Below, one piece after another: positions 36,245 to 45,194 of a stretch of 64,000 nucleotides of DNA (within the stretch, counting starts at the first letter, position 1; each line of letters opens with the position of its first letter). The notes under the pieces were generated by a model. That model saw nothing but the letters and a program-made list of their open reading frames with translations. It ran no database searches and was not told where the DNA came from. The position numbers and the translations under genes were made by a program. The DNA is from JBDFMH01 sp047238125 (GTDB lineage Bacteria > Pseudomonadota > Alphaproteobacteria > Sphingomonadales > Sphingomonadaceae): positions 1,116,001-1,180,000 of the forward strand of contig NZ_JBDFMH010000001.1 of NCBI RefSeq assembly GCF_047238125.1. The letters run 5' to 3'.

Positions 36245-37447
36245 ATGACCGCGCCGCGCATTCTCCTGATCGTGTCCGGCGGGATCGCTGCCTACAAGGC
36301 GTGCGAACTGGTTCGCTTGCTGCGTCGCGATGGCATGACGGTGCGCTGCGTGCTGACCGCCGGCGCGGCCCAGTTCGTCACGCCGATGACGTTCGCGGCA
36401 CTGACCGAACAGCCCGTCCATACCAGCCTGTGGGATCTGAAGGACGAGGCCGAGATGGGCCATATCCAACTCAGCCGCGAAGCCGATCTGGTCGTCGTCT
36501 GCCCCGCCACGGCAGATCTCATCGCGAAGATGGCAGCCGGTCTGGCCGATGATCTCGCAACCACGTTGCTGCTGGCGACCGACAAGCCGGTGCTCGTCGC
36601 CCCCGCGATGAACGTGCGGATGTGGCACCATGCTGCCACTCGCCGCAATGTGACGCAGCTTCGGGATGACGGCATCACCGTCGTCGAACCCGATGAAGGC
36701 CCGATGGCGTGCGGCGAATATGGCGCCGGGCGCCTGCCCGAGCCCGAACGCATCGCCGCGCTGATCCGCGATCGCGTGGCCGCTCCGCCGCGCAAGCCGT
36801 TGCAGGGCAAGCATATCCTGTTGACCGCTGGGCCCACGCACGAGCCGATCGATCCGGTCCGTTACATTGCCAACCGATCTTCGGGTAAACAGGGCTTCGC
36901 GATTGCAGCCGCGCTCGCGGCGCGGGGGGCCCGGGTGACCTTGATCGCCGGCCCCGTCTCGCTGCCGACACCGGCTGGCGTCGATCGCATCGATGTCCAA
37001 ACGGCACGCGAGATGGCGGCAGCGGTTCAGGCCGCCCTGCCCGCCGATGCCGCGATCCTTGTTGCCGCCGTCGCCGACTGGCGGGCCGAACCTCAGGACC
37101 GCAAGATCAAGAAAGGCAGCGGGGCACCCGCCGCGCTGCCCCTGATCGAAAATCCGGATATCCTGGCGGGGCTGGCCGCCTCGTCCGATCGCCCGGGCCT
37201 GCTGGTCGGCTTCGCGGCGGAGACCGACGATGTCATCGCGCACGCGGTCGCCAAGCGCATCCGCAAAGGCTGTGACTGGATCGTCGCGAACGATGTGTCC
37301 GGCGATGTCATGGGCGGCGATGCCAATCATGTGCATATCGTCACCGCTGATGGCGTCGAAAGCTGGGACGAGGCGAGCAAGGCCGAGGTCGCTGACCGTT
37401 TGGCCGATCGCGTCACGGCCGCCCTTGTTGCGAAAGATGCTGAATGA
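36245..37447 (+). CDS. coaBC: Bifunctional phosphopantothenoylcysteine decarboxylase/phosphopantothenate-cysteine ligase
   Basis: 400 aa. CoaC half (1-185): IVSGGIAAYKACELVRLLRR, catalytic His in MGHIQLSREAD, PAMNVRMW substrate motif and the ACGEYGAGRL flap cysteine. CoaB half (190-400): TAGPTHEPIDPVRYIANRSS, VAAVADWR and DRKIKKG. The enzyme makes 4'-phosphopantetheine in coenzyme A synthesis. The ATG at 36245 has AGGG nine bases upstream; an earlier ATG at 36236 sits too close to it. Stop overlaps dut in ATGA. Confidence 0.96.
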   Translation: MTAPRILLIVSGGIAAYKACELVRLLRRDGMTVRCVLTAGAAQFVTPMTFAALTEQPVHTSLWDLKDEAEMGHIQLSREADLVVVCPATADLIAKMAAGLADDLATTLLLATDKPVLVAPAMNVRMWHHAATRRNVTQLRDDGITVVEPDEGPMACGEYGAGRLPEPERIAALIRDRVAAPPRKPLQGKHILLTAGPTHEPIDPVRYIANRSSGKQGFAIAAALAARGARVTLIAGPVSLPTPAGVDRIDVQTAREMAAAVQAALPADAAILVAAVADWRAEPQDRKIKKGSGAPAALPLIENPDILAGLAASSDRPGLLVGFAAETDDVIAHAVAKRIRKGCDWIVANDVSGDVMGGDANHVHIVTADGVESWDEASKAEVADRLADRVTAALVAKDAE

Positions 37448-37884
37448 CCATTCGTATCGCGTTGAAAAGACTGCCACACGGCGGAGACCTGCCGGTCCCG
37501 GCCTATGCCACGGATCATGCCGCCGGCCTTGATGTGGTTGCGGCCGAGGATGTGACGATCGCTCCCGGCGCCCGCCATGCCGTCGCCACCGGCTTCGCGG
37601 TCGCGATCCCGCCCGGCTATGAGATCCAGGTCCGCCCGCGGTCCGGCCTCGCCTTCAAGCATGGCATCACCGTGCCCAATACGCCGGGCACGATCGACGC
37701 CGATTATCGTGGCGAGCTGAAGGTGCTGCTGATCAACCACGGCGATGCACCGTTCGCCATCGCGCGCGGCGATCGCATCGCGCAGCTCGTGCCCGCCGCC
37801 GTCACCCACGCAGCCTTCGATGAAGTCGACAGCCTGGACGAAACGGTGCGTGGTGCCGGCGGCTTCGGATCGACCGGCCGATGA
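37444..37884 (+). CDS. dut: dUTP diphosphatase
   Basis: 146 aa trimeric dUTPase. Motif 1 AAGLDVVAAED, motif 2 PRSGLAFKHGI, motif 3 TPGTIDADYRGELKV with the catalytic Asp, motif 4 RGDRIAQLVPA, and motif 5 near the C-terminus GAGGFGSTG, all intact. Hydrolyses dUTP to dUMP and keeps uracil out of DNA. Starts inside the coaBC stop (ATGA). Confidence 0.98.
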   Translation: MTIRIALKRLPHGGDLPVPAYATDHAAGLDVVAAEDVTIAPGARHAVATGFAVAIPPGYEIQVRPRSGLAFKHGITVPNTPGTIDADYRGELKVLLINHGDAPFAIARGDRIAQLVPAAVTHAAFDEVDSLDETVRGAGGFGSTGR

Positions 37885-37885
37885 C

Positions 37886-38644
37886 ATGCCGCCGCTGAGC
37901 CTGGGGGACGATCAGCTCGATCGCTACGCACGCCATATCATCCTGCCGGAGATCGGTGGCAGCGGCCAGCTTCGCCTGCTTCAGTCGCATGTCGCGCTGG
38001 TCGGGGCGGGCGGGATCGGCAGCCCCGCGATCCAGTATCTTGCCGCGGCCGGCGTCGGCCGGCTCACGATCATCGACGACGATGTCGTCTCGCTCTCCAA
38101 CCTCCAGCGCCAGACCCTTTATTCCACGCGCGACGTCGGCGCGCACAAGGTGGCGATGGCGGCCAATGTCGTCGCCCGGCTGAACCGAGACGTCCAGATC
38201 CATCCCGTCAGCCGAAGGCTGGATGCCGCCAATGCCGATCTCGTGCTGCGCGGTGCCGATGTCGTGATCGACGGCAGCGACAGTTTCGCGACACGCTTGT
38301 TGGTTGCCGATGCATGCCAGTGGCTTCAGATTCCGCTGGTGTCGGCTGCGGTCGGCCGGTTCGAGGGCCAGCTCGCCGTCTACCGTGGATGGGAAGCGGG
38401 CCTGCCCTGCTATCGCTGCCTTGTGGGCGAGGATCCGGCCCGTGACGAGACCAGCTGCGCGGACCAGGGGGTCCTTGGCGCGCTGACCGGCGTGATCGGC
38501 AGCCTCGCCGCGATGGAGGCGATCCGCCAGCTCGTGCCGTTCGGCGAGGACAGCGCAGGCCGGCTGCTGCTGTTCGACGCGCTTGCCTTCCGGATGCGCA
38601 CGATCGCGCTGGCCAAGGATCCGGGGTGCCGGTGCGCGGCGTGA
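37886..38644 (+). CDS. MoeB/ThiF-family adenylyltransferase
   Basis: 252 aa E1-like enzyme. ATP-binding GAGGIGSPAIQYLAAAGVG near residue 38, IDDDVVSLSNLQRQTLY, adenylation residues, and a C-terminal zinc site formed by CYRC and GCRC. It adenylates the C-terminal glycine of a small sulfur carrier (MoaD or ThiS). Which one cannot be told here, since neither is encoded nearby. There is no C-terminal rhodanese domain. Starts one base after the dut stop. Confidence 0.92.
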   Translation: MPPLSLGDDQLDRYARHIILPEIGGSGQLRLLQSHVALVGAGGIGSPAIQYLAAAGVGRLTIIDDDVVSLSNLQRQTLYSTRDVGAHKVAMAANVVARLNRDVQIHPVSRRLDAANADLVLRGADVVIDGSDSFATRLLVADACQWLQIPLVSAAVGRFEGQLAVYRGWEAGLPCYRCLVGEDPARDETSCADQGVLGALTGVIGSLAAMEAIRQLVPFGEDSAGRLLLFDALAFRMRTIALAKDPGCRCAA

Positions 38645-38994
38645 CGATCATCATCGCGCGACCCGATCCGGTCGCCCTGCGCACCGCGCTCGGCATCGCG
38701 CTGTCGGCGGCTGCGCTCGGCGGCCGGGCGCGGCTGTTCGTCGATACGGCGGCCGTGCCGCTGCTGCGCGTTCCCGTGATCGATCCGGCGGATGACGCGC
38801 AGGTCGACGCCGGCCTGCCGACCCTCGCCGGCCTGCTCGACGAGGCCGATCAGGCCGGCGTTGCGATCCTCGCCTGCCAGGCTGGCCTTGCGCTGGCGGG
38901 GCTCGCCTTGCCCGATCTCGTAACGGGTACCGAAGCCGCCGGCATGGTGTCGTTGCTGCAGACACTTGCCGATGATCGCCTGCTGACGCTCTGA
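38626..38994 (+). CDS. DsrE-like small protein
   Basis: 122 aa from the GTG at 38626, preceded by AAGGA; a GTG at 38641 that overlaps the MoeB stop (GTGA) is the alternative. The fold pattern is VTIIIARPDPVALRTALGIA, then GGRARLFVDTAAVPLL and VAILACQAGLALAGLALPDL, with a single cysteine in the ILACQ position used by DsrE/DsrF sulfur carriers. Its overlap with a MoeB/ThiF gene suggests a sulfur-transfer role, but this is inferred. Confidence 0.7.
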   Translation: MPVRGVTIIIARPDPVALRTALGIALSAAALGGRARLFVDTAAVPLLRVPVIDPADDAQVDAGLPTLAGLLDEADQAGVAILACQAGLALAGLALPDLVTGTEAAGMVSLLQTLADDRLLTL

Positions 38995-38996
38995 CG

Positions 38997-39380
38997 TCAG
39001 TCCGCCGCTATCCGTGTCCGGAACCAGTCCGCCAACTCCGCTTCCTCAAGCTCGCCGGCGCCGAGGGCGAGAAAGGCAACCACGACCTCGGCGTCGCTAG
39101 CGGTCAACCGATAGCCGTTCAGCATCAGGAATGTTTCGCTGATCACGGCCGCAGTCCGTTTGTTACCATCCACAAATGGGTGATTGCGGGCGATGCCGAA
39201 AGCATAGGACGCGGCCAGATCGGCAGCGTCCGGGTTCCCCTACGCCGCTAGGTTTGCCGGGCGGGCCATCGCGCTCTAGACGAGACGGGCATCGCGTACG
39301 CCCTCACCGCCACCATGTTCGGCCAGCTGCTCGCGATGCGCCGCCAACGCCACGGCAACATCCATCCATATCCAGTCCAT
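38997..39380 (-). pseudogene. Death-on-curing (Doc/Fic) toxin with two in-frame amber codons
   Basis: From the ATG at 39380, five bases after the antitoxin stop, one frame encodes a complete Doc-like protein of 127 codons ending at the TGA 38997-38999. It is interrupted by TAG at 39276-39278 (codon 35) and TAG at 39240-39242 (codon 47). The Fic motif HPFVDGNKRT is intact downstream, as are SYAFGIARN and FLMLNGYRLTASDAE. Relatives usually have a residue such as Glu and Tyr at those two positions. No frameshift is present. Active toxin is not expected; Fic/Doc enzymes of this type phosphorylate EF-Tu in phage P1. Confidence 0.87.
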
Positions 39381-39385
39381 TGCGG

Positions 39386-39613
39386 CTACTTGGCAGGCTC
39401 GCGTAAAGCGACACGGCGCGCGCGCATCACCTCTCTCGCCGCCGACATCTGCACTTCGAAATCAGCATGATGGCGTCGCAACTCAAGACCATCAGGGGTC
39501 GCGACGACGCTCACGGCATCGCCCTGTGACAGGCCCAGCCTGGCGAGCATCTCCTTCGGCAGGATCAGCCCCGTCGAATTGCCGATTGGAATGAGCTTCA
39601 TGGGCTTGGTCAT
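39386..39613 (-). CDS. AbrB/MazE-type antitoxin (SpoVT-AbrB domain)
   Basis: 75 aa from the ATG at 39613. A swapped-hairpin AbrB domain at residues 1-45 (MKLIPIGNSTGLILPKEMLA, then RLGLSQGDAVSVVATPDGLE) followed by a basic tail that would grip the toxin (MSAAREVMRARRVALREPAK). Such antitoxins bind their own promoter and neutralise Doc-family toxins. It is intact although its toxin is broken. No strong ribosome site was seen, and GTG-free extension upstream is possible. Confidence 0.85.
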   Translation of the reverse strand: MTKPMKLIPIGNSTGLILPKEMLARLGLSQGDAVSVVATPDGLELRRHHADFEVQMSAAREVMRARRVALREPAK

Positions 39614-39657
39614 ACAGCCGTTACAACAGACGCGGTCAGTCGCTCCAAGCCGTCCCC

Positions 39658-40368
39658 TCAATCCAGATAGAAGTCGATCGTCGTCACTACCCGTACCTTC
39701 TGGAACGGTGACTCACTTCCAGATCCACCGCTCTCGCCATCACGCGCGCCGATCGAGAAATAGCCCTGCGTCGCCTGCCGGATCGCGCCGACACTGGTGC
39801 CTGAATCCTTGGCGAACTGCTCGGCCGCCTTGCGCGCATCCTTGGTCGCCTCCGCGATCATCGCGGGCTTGATCTCGTTTAGCTTGGTGAAGCTGTAGGC
39901 GATACCCGATCCGTCCTCCAGCGCCACGCCCTGGCGCACCAGCGCAGCCTGGTCCGCGAACGCGCGGCGTGCGGCCATCACCTTGGTGGTGCGCAACTGC
40001 AGCCGCTGCCGGCTCGTTACGTTCAGCCCGCCGTCGTTGCGCTGATACTGGCTCACATTCACGCCGGCGACGTTGATCTCGTCGCGCGAGAAGCCCGCCT
40101 TCGCCAGCATCGCCAGGATGATGCCGGTGGCGCGATCGGTCTGCTGCTGGACCGACACGACATCGCTGCCGGTCGCCGAATAGGCCAGGGTCCAGGTCGC
40201 GAGATCGGCGGTCACGTCGCGCTCGGCCAGGCCGCGCATGGTGACGGCGCGATCTGCGTGGCGGGCGCGGACGAGGCCGTTGCCCATCAGATAGCCGCCG
40301 ACCACCAACCCGATCGCCAGCAGGATCGCTGCGATCACCAGCTCGCTGCGGAAGGCCTGACGTTCCAT
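39658..40368 (-). CDS. SIMPL-domain (DUF541) membrane-anchored protein
   Basis: 236 aa. N-terminal membrane anchor (LVIAAILLAIGLVVGGYLMG) followed by a SIMPL/DUF541 domain: VTMRGLAERDVTADLATWTL, AMLAKAGFSRDEINVAGVNV, LQLRTTKVMAARRAFADQAA, FTKLNEIKPAMIAEATKDAR and VRVVTTIDFYLD. Proteins of this group sit in the periplasmic side of the inner or outer membrane; the role is not established (oxidative-stress links have been reported for relatives). 45 bp upstream of the antitoxin start on the same strand. Confidence 0.88.
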   Translation of the reverse strand: MERQAFRSELVIAAILLAIGLVVGGYLMGNGLVRARHADRAVTMRGLAERDVTADLATWTLAYSATGSDVVSVQQQTDRATGIILAMLAKAGFSRDEINVAGVNVSQYQRNDGGLNVTSRQRLQLRTTKVMAARRAFADQAALVRQGVALEDGSGIAYSFTKLNEIKPAMIAEATKDARKAAEQFAKDSGTSVGAIRQATQGYFSIGARDGESGGSGSESPFQKVRVVTTIDFYLD

Positions 40369-40427
40369 TCGATGATCCCCCTTGATAGCGCGTGGATCCT
40401 GCCCCGCGTCGCCTGTCTGCAGCCTGA

Positions 40428-43037
40428 CTAGGCTCCGGCCTTGGCCGCCGCCTTCTTCGCCGCGGGCTTCTTTGCGGGTGCCTTCTTCGCGGCTGGCTTC
40501 GCCGCGGCCGCCTTGCGAGCCGGCTTCTTCTTGCCCTTGGCCGGTCCCTTGGCCGCGCGCTCGGCCAGCAGCAGCAGCGCCGCCTCGGCGTCCAGCGTCG
40601 CGGGGTCGGCGGTCTTCGGCAGCGTCGCGTTGGTCTCGCCATCGGTGACATAGGGGCCGAACCGCCCCTCCATCAGCTTCACGGGCTTCCCCGTCACCGG
40701 TGACTCGCCGAACGTCGCCAGCGGCTCGCGCGCGGCGCCCCGGCCGCGTCCGCCGCCTGCGGCCGCTTCCGCCAGCTTGGCGACTGCGCTGTTCATGCCG
40801 GTTTCGAACACCTCGGCGGTCGAAGCCAGCCGCGCATATTTCCCGTCATGCTGGAGATACGGTCCGTAACGCCCTATGCTCGCCAGGATTTCCTTTCCAG
40901 TCTCCGGGTGATTGCCGACCGTGCGGGGCAGCGATACGAGCCGCATCGCCATCGCGAAATCCAGCTCGGCTTCGGGCACATCTTTGGGGATGGACCCGCG
41001 CTTGGCCTCCTTGCCATCGCCCAGCTGGACATAGGGCCCGAACCGCCCGCTCCGCTTCGAAAGCTCGAGCCCGCTCTCGGGATCGGTGCCCAGCACCACC
41101 GGGCCAGTGTCAGCGCTGGCGGAATCGCCGCCCGCCTGCGCGAAACGGCGCGTATATTTGCAGTCGGGATAGTTGGAGCAGGCGACGAACGCGCCGAACT
41201 TGCCGCCACGCAACGCCAGCCGCCCGTCCGCACAGGCCGGGCAGGCACGCGGGTCGCTGCCATCACCCTTGTCGGGGAACAGATATGGCTCGAGAAACTG
41301 GTCGAGCGCCGCGGTGATGTCCGACGGCTTCTGCTCCATTACCTCGGCGGTCTTGGGCTTGAAGTCACGCCAGAACGCTTCGAGCACCGCCTGCCAGCCG
41401 GCGCGCCCGCCGGATACGTCGTCCAGGCTGTCCTCCAGCCCGGCAGTATAATCGTAGCTCACATAACGTTCGAAGAAGCGCTCGAGAAAGCTGGTCACCA
41501 ACCGCCCGGATTCCGCGGGAATGAAACGGTTTTTCTCCAGCGTCACATAGTCGCGATCCTTCAGCGTCTGCAGCGTGGCGGCATAGGTGGACGGGCGCCC
41601 GATACCGAGCTCCTCCATCTTCTTGACCAGCGAGGCTTCGGAATAGCGCGGCGGCGGTTGAGTGAAATGCTGCTCGGCCAGCACTGCCTTCTTGGCCGGC
41701 GAGTCGCCTTCCTTCATCCGCGGCAGCCGCTTGCCGTCATCGTCGGGCTCGCCAGCTTCGCCATGCTTGCCGGCGCCGGCGACCGGATCGTCGCGCCCTT
41801 CTTCGTACAGCGCGAGATAGCCGGGGAAGAGCACGACCTGCCCGGTCGCGCGCAGCGCATGCGATCCGCTGCCATCCTCCAGCTCCACCGTGGTCCGCTC
41901 AAGCCGGGCGGATGCCATCTGGCTGGCGAGAGCCCGCTTGAAGACCAGCTCGTAAAGCCTTGCATGATCACCGGAACCCGCCTTGTCACGCGAGAAATCG
42001 GTCGGTCGGATCGCCTCATGCGCTTCCTGCGCATTCTTGGCCTTGGCCGTATATTGGCGTGGCTTGTCCGGCACGTAGGACGCATCGTAGCGATGGGCGA
42101 TCGCGCCACGCGCGGCCGAAATCGCGGCACCGTCCATCTGCACGCCGTCGGTCCGCATATAGGTGATCGCGCCGTCCTCGTAGAGGTTCTGCGCCACCCG
42201 CATCGTGTGGCTGGCGGAAAAGCCCAGCTTGCGCGCAGCTTCCTGTTGCAGCGTCGATGTGGTGAACGGGGGCGGCGGATTGCGCGTGAGCGGCTTGGTC
42301 TCGACAGAGACGATACCGAACCGTCCGGCTTCGACATCCGCCTTGGCCTGTTCGGCCGCGCCCTTGTCGCCGATCGTCAGCCGATCGATCTTGCGACCCT
42401 GCCACTTTACCAGCCGCGCGATGAAGCCGACGCCGTCCTGCTCCATCTCGGCCGTGACAGACCAATATTCCTGTGCGCGGAACAGCTCGATCTCGCGCTC
42501 GCGATCGACGATCAGCCGCAGCGCCACCGATTGCACCCGCCCCGCCGATTTCGCGCCCGGCAGCTTGCGCCATAGCACCGGCGAAAGCGTGAAGCCGACC
42601 AGATAGTCCAGCGCGCGGCGTGCCCGATAGGCGTCGATCAAATCCTCGTCCAGCGCCCGCGGATTGGCCATCGCCTCCAGCACCGCCGGCTTGGTGATCG
42701 CGTTGAAGGTCACGCGCTGCACGTCCTTGGGCAGCGCCTTGCGCTTGCGCAGCACTTCCTGGACATGCCAGCTGATCGCCTCGCCTTCGCGATCGGGGTC
42801 GGTTGCCAGGATCAGCGTATCGGCCGATTTCGCCTCGTCGGCGATCGCCTTCAGCTGCTTGGCCTTGTCGGCATAGGGCTCCCATTCCATCGCGAAGCCC
42901 TCGTCCGGCTTCACCGATCCGTCCTTCGGCGGCAGATCGCGGACATGGCCATAGGATGCCAGCACCCGGTGGCCCGGGCCGAGATATTTCTCGATGGTCT
43001 TGGCCTTGGCCGGGGATTCGACGACAACGAGCTTCAT
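40428..43037 (-). CDS. topA: DNA topoisomerase I
   Basis: 869 aa from the ATG at 43037 with AGGA five bases before it; an ATG at 43055 would add six residues. TOPRIM domain LVVVESPAKAKTIEKYLGPG and the acidic LATDPDREGEAISWH, catalytic Tyr293 in GAITYMRTDG, then a C4 zinc ribbon (CPACADG to CSNYPDCKY) and further C-terminal repeats. It ends in a long Lys/Ala tail (KKPARKAAAAKPAAKKAP and similar), common in alphaproteobacterial TopA. Relaxes negative supercoils. Gap of 72 bp to the esterase. Confidence 0.97.
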   Translation of the reverse strand: MKLVVVESPAKAKTIEKYLGPGHRVLASYGHVRDLPPKDGSVKPDEGFAMEWEPYADKAKQLKAIADEAKSADTLILATDPDREGEAISWHVQEVLRKRKALPKDVQRVTFNAITKPAVLEAMANPRALDEDLIDAYRARRALDYLVGFTLSPVLWRKLPGAKSAGRVQSVALRLIVDREREIELFRAQEYWSVTAEMEQDGVGFIARLVKWQGRKIDRLTIGDKGAAEQAKADVEAGRFGIVSVETKPLTRNPPPPFTTSTLQQEAARKLGFSASHTMRVAQNLYEDGAITYMRTDGVQMDGAAISAARGAIAHRYDASYVPDKPRQYTAKAKNAQEAHEAIRPTDFSRDKAGSGDHARLYELVFKRALASQMASARLERTTVELEDGSGSHALRATGQVVLFPGYLALYEEGRDDPVAGAGKHGEAGEPDDDGKRLPRMKEGDSPAKKAVLAEQHFTQPPPRYSEASLVKKMEELGIGRPSTYAATLQTLKDRDYVTLEKNRFIPAESGRLVTSFLERFFERYVSYDYTAGLEDSLDDVSGGRAGWQAVLEAFWRDFKPKTAEVMEQKPSDITAALDQFLEPYLFPDKGDGSDPRACPACADGRLALRGGKFGAFVACSNYPDCKYTRRFAQAGGDSASADTGPVVLGTDPESGLELSKRSGRFGPYVQLGDGKEAKRGSIPKDVPEAELDFAMAMRLVSLPRTVGNHPETGKEILASIGRYGPYLQHDGKYARLASTAEVFETGMNSAVAKLAEAAAGGGRGRGAAREPLATFGESPVTGKPVKLMEGRFGPYVTDGETNATLPKTADPATLDAEAALLLLAERAAKGPAKGKKKPARKAAAAKPAAKKAPAKKPAAKKAAAKAGA

Positions 43038-43109
43038 CTTGGTCCTGTCCTTCATACGTACGCGCGAGGGTGGAAAGCCCGGCGGCGGGTCGTCAAGCGT
43101 TGATATGGA

Positions 43110-43991
43110 TCAATCGGCCGTGGTCACCTGGCGCGCGAAGTCCAGCACGTCGTCCAGCACCGGCGCGCGCTGGCGGAAAGGGCGTGCGATCGCGGTGACG
43201 ATGCCGACATGGCCGATACCGGGATAACGCTTCACTTCCGCTGCCACTCCGCCCGCGCGTAGCCGGGCGGCGAGCGCCTCCGAATTTCGCGGTTCGACGG
43301 TGGTGTCGTCCGCCCCCGTCAGCAGCAGCGCCGGCGGATCGCCCGCCCCGGCATGCGTCACTGGCTGGGTATCGGCCGGATCGGGCCAGCGGCCAAAGGC
43401 GGCGATGCTGGCCGGCACATCGAAGGGCGCGAAATCATAGGGACCGGCAAGGCCGATCAGCCCCCGGATCGCGGCCCGGTCAGCGCCCGTCCAGCGCGGA
43501 TCGACCGCCAGCATCGCTGCGATATAGGCGCCGGCCGAATGCCCCATCACCACGATCCGATCGGGATCGCCGCCATGCGCGGCGGCATGCGCCCGCAGCC
43601 AGCGCAGCGCGGCCGCGCTGTCCTCCACGAAGCCGGGATAGGTCACCTCCGGCACCAGCCGATAGTCGGGCACCGCCACCAGATAGCCCGCCGCCGCCAG
43701 CGATCGCCCGACGAAGGCGTATCCCTCGCGCGTCCCCGTCGCCCAGCTGCCGCCATAGAGAAACAGGATGATCGGGCGGCGGCCCGTCACGCTGCGTGGG
43801 CCATAAAGGTCAAGCGTCCGCCGCGGTCCCGCGCCATAGGGAATGCCGCGCGCCATCAGCCGTCCGTCGCGATCCTGCGGCACCAGCGTGTCGAACGTTC
43901 GCAGCGGCGAACAGGCCAGTGCCGCCAGTCCGGCCCCGATCACGCCGGCACCCAGCAGGATCAAGCGGCGGCGGGCGGGAGATCGGATCAT
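43110..43991 (-). CDS. Alpha/beta-hydrolase, carboxylesterase-like lipoprotein
   Basis: 293 aa from the ATG at 43991. N-terminal signal with a lipobox (AALACSPL). Esterase/BD-FAE-like fold: oxyanion loop ILFLYGGSWATGTREGY (YGG in place of HGG), nucleophile GHSAGAYIAA near residue 130, acid in LLTGADDTTVEP and His in YPGIGHVGIVTAI. Likely an exported esterase; substrate unknown. Confidence 0.85.
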   Translation of the reverse strand: MIRSPARRRLILLGAGVIGAGLAALACSPLRTFDTLVPQDRDGRLMARGIPYGAGPRRTLDLYGPRSVTGRRPIILFLYGGSWATGTREGYAFVGRSLAAAGYLVAVPDYRLVPEVTYPGFVEDSAAALRWLRAHAAAHGGDPDRIVVMGHSAGAYIAAMLAVDPRWTGADRAAIRGLIGLAGPYDFAPFDVPASIAAFGRWPDPADTQPVTHAGAGDPPALLLTGADDTTVEPRNSEALAARLRAGGVAAEVKRYPGIGHVGIVTAIARPFRQRAPVLDDVLDFARQVTTAD

Positions 43992-44043
43992 GGCGGCGCA
44001 GGTAGGGCGGCGCCCGCAAAACCGCAAACGCCGCTTCCCCCAC

Positions 44044-44130
44044 CCGTCATCCCCGACTTGCTCCGGGATCCGGAGTTATCGGTCGCACCCGCGCGCGGCT
44101 TTGGATCCCTGCTTTACGCCGGGATGACGG
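44044..44130. repeat. REP-like palindromic element
   Basis: Left arm CCGTCATCCCC...GGGATCC (44044-44071) and its inverse GGATCCC...GGGATGACGG (44103-44130) are 28 nt each, identical over the first ten and last seven positions. The GTCATCCC / GGGATGAC ends are typical of intergenic palindromes in sphingomonads. It lies between the esterase start and the next gene's stop and could also serve as that gene's terminator. Confidence 0.65.
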
Positions 44131-44136
44131 GAGCAA

Positions 44137-45114
44137 TCAGCGAAGCGCCGCCAGTTGATCCACCAGCTGCGCATTCGCCAGCGTCGCCGCCTTCGTGGCG
44201 CCTTCCTCATAGGCACCGGGCTTGGCGGTGAAGGTATATTTTCGGGTCTTTCCCGTCTTCACCCCACCCAGGATGCCGATCACGTTGCCGGCCACATCCA
44301 TTGCCTTGTTCACGCCGCCGGTCGAATCCGCCATCGTCGCGAAATCGCCTTCCACCGCCACCGGCTGCTTCATCAGGATCGTCGCCTGCTTGCCGCTGGG
44401 CGCGATCAGGTTGAGCTTCGAATAGTCGCCGACGACCGACACGCCGGAATTCACGCGCACCCCGGCAAAACTGAACGCGCCCGGCCGCTTCACGTTGGAA
44501 AAGTCGATCAGATAGACCACGTCGAGTACCGCCTGCCCGCTCGCCTTGGCATGGTTGACCATGCTGTAGGCGGTGGTGCCGGACTGCATCTGCATCCCCA
44601 TGCCGCTCAGCCCGGTCGACATAAAATCGCCCGGCAGCATCACAAGCCCCGGCAGCGCGCTCGGCTTGTAGAAGCTGGTCTTTCCCTTGCTGCCCTTCTC
44701 CAGCACCACGCTGGCTTCATAGGGCGATGGTGCCAGCTTCACCTTGGCGAATGCCTGGCTGCCGAACAGCGTCGCGCTGTCCGCCACGGTAAAGCCGCGC
44801 GCCTCCAGCTGGCTGCGGAAATCGGCATAGGCCGCATCCACGATCGCCTGCATCATCTGCGGGGTCACGCCTTCCAGCTCGCTCTTGGCGGTGGTCGGGC
44901 CGCTGAACATCCCGATCATGCCGCCGGTCGCCGCGGTCTTGTCGACCGACTCGAACAGGAACCCCACGTTGAACGCGCCGATCACGACCTGGCTCACGCC
45001 CTTCACCGCGTCGGGTTTCGTGATCTTCAGCGGGGCCGGCGGTGCCGCGATCGCGATCGGAGCGGCGATCGCCAGCGTGATGCCGGCCAGCAGGGTCGAT
45101 AGAATGCGCATCAT
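44137..45114 (-). CDS. Exported protein of unknown function
   Basis: 325 aa. Sec signal peptide (RILSTLLAGITLAIAAPIAI, cut near AIAA) then a soluble domain with KPDAVKGVSQVVIGAFNVGF, ARGFTVADSATLFGSQAFAK, YLIDFSNVKRPGAFSFAGVR and KAMDVAGNVIGILGGVKTGK. Two adjacent ATGs (45114 and 45111) share a GGGGG ribosome site. I do not recognise the family. Preceded by an amidase gene and followed by a REP-like repeat. Confidence 0.75.
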   Translation of the reverse strand: MMRILSTLLAGITLAIAAPIAIAAPPAPLKITKPDAVKGVSQVVIGAFNVGFLFESVDKTAATGGMIGMFSGPTTAKSELEGVTPQMMQAIVDAAYADFRSQLEARGFTVADSATLFGSQAFAKVKLAPSPYEASVVLEKGSKGKTSFYKPSALPGLVMLPGDFMSTGLSGMGMQMQSGTTAYSMVNHAKASGQAVLDVVYLIDFSNVKRPGAFSFAGVRVNSGVSVVGDYSKLNLIAPSGKQATILMKQPVAVEGDFATMADSTGGVNKAMDVAGNVIGILGGVKTGKTRKYTFTAKPGAYEEGATKAATLANAQLVDQLAALR

Positions 45115-45194
45115 GATCCCCCAACAAGTGCGCGCATCCTGCCGACGCTGCCGCGCCGGCACTACTTTCAAGCGCAGACAGGCTTGCGCTGCGA

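Noticed and set aside
38997..39380. TAG codons read as a non-standard amino acid
   Set aside because: No pyrrolysine machinery or recoding signal is visible, and the residues expected at these positions are ordinary; decay or error is simpler.
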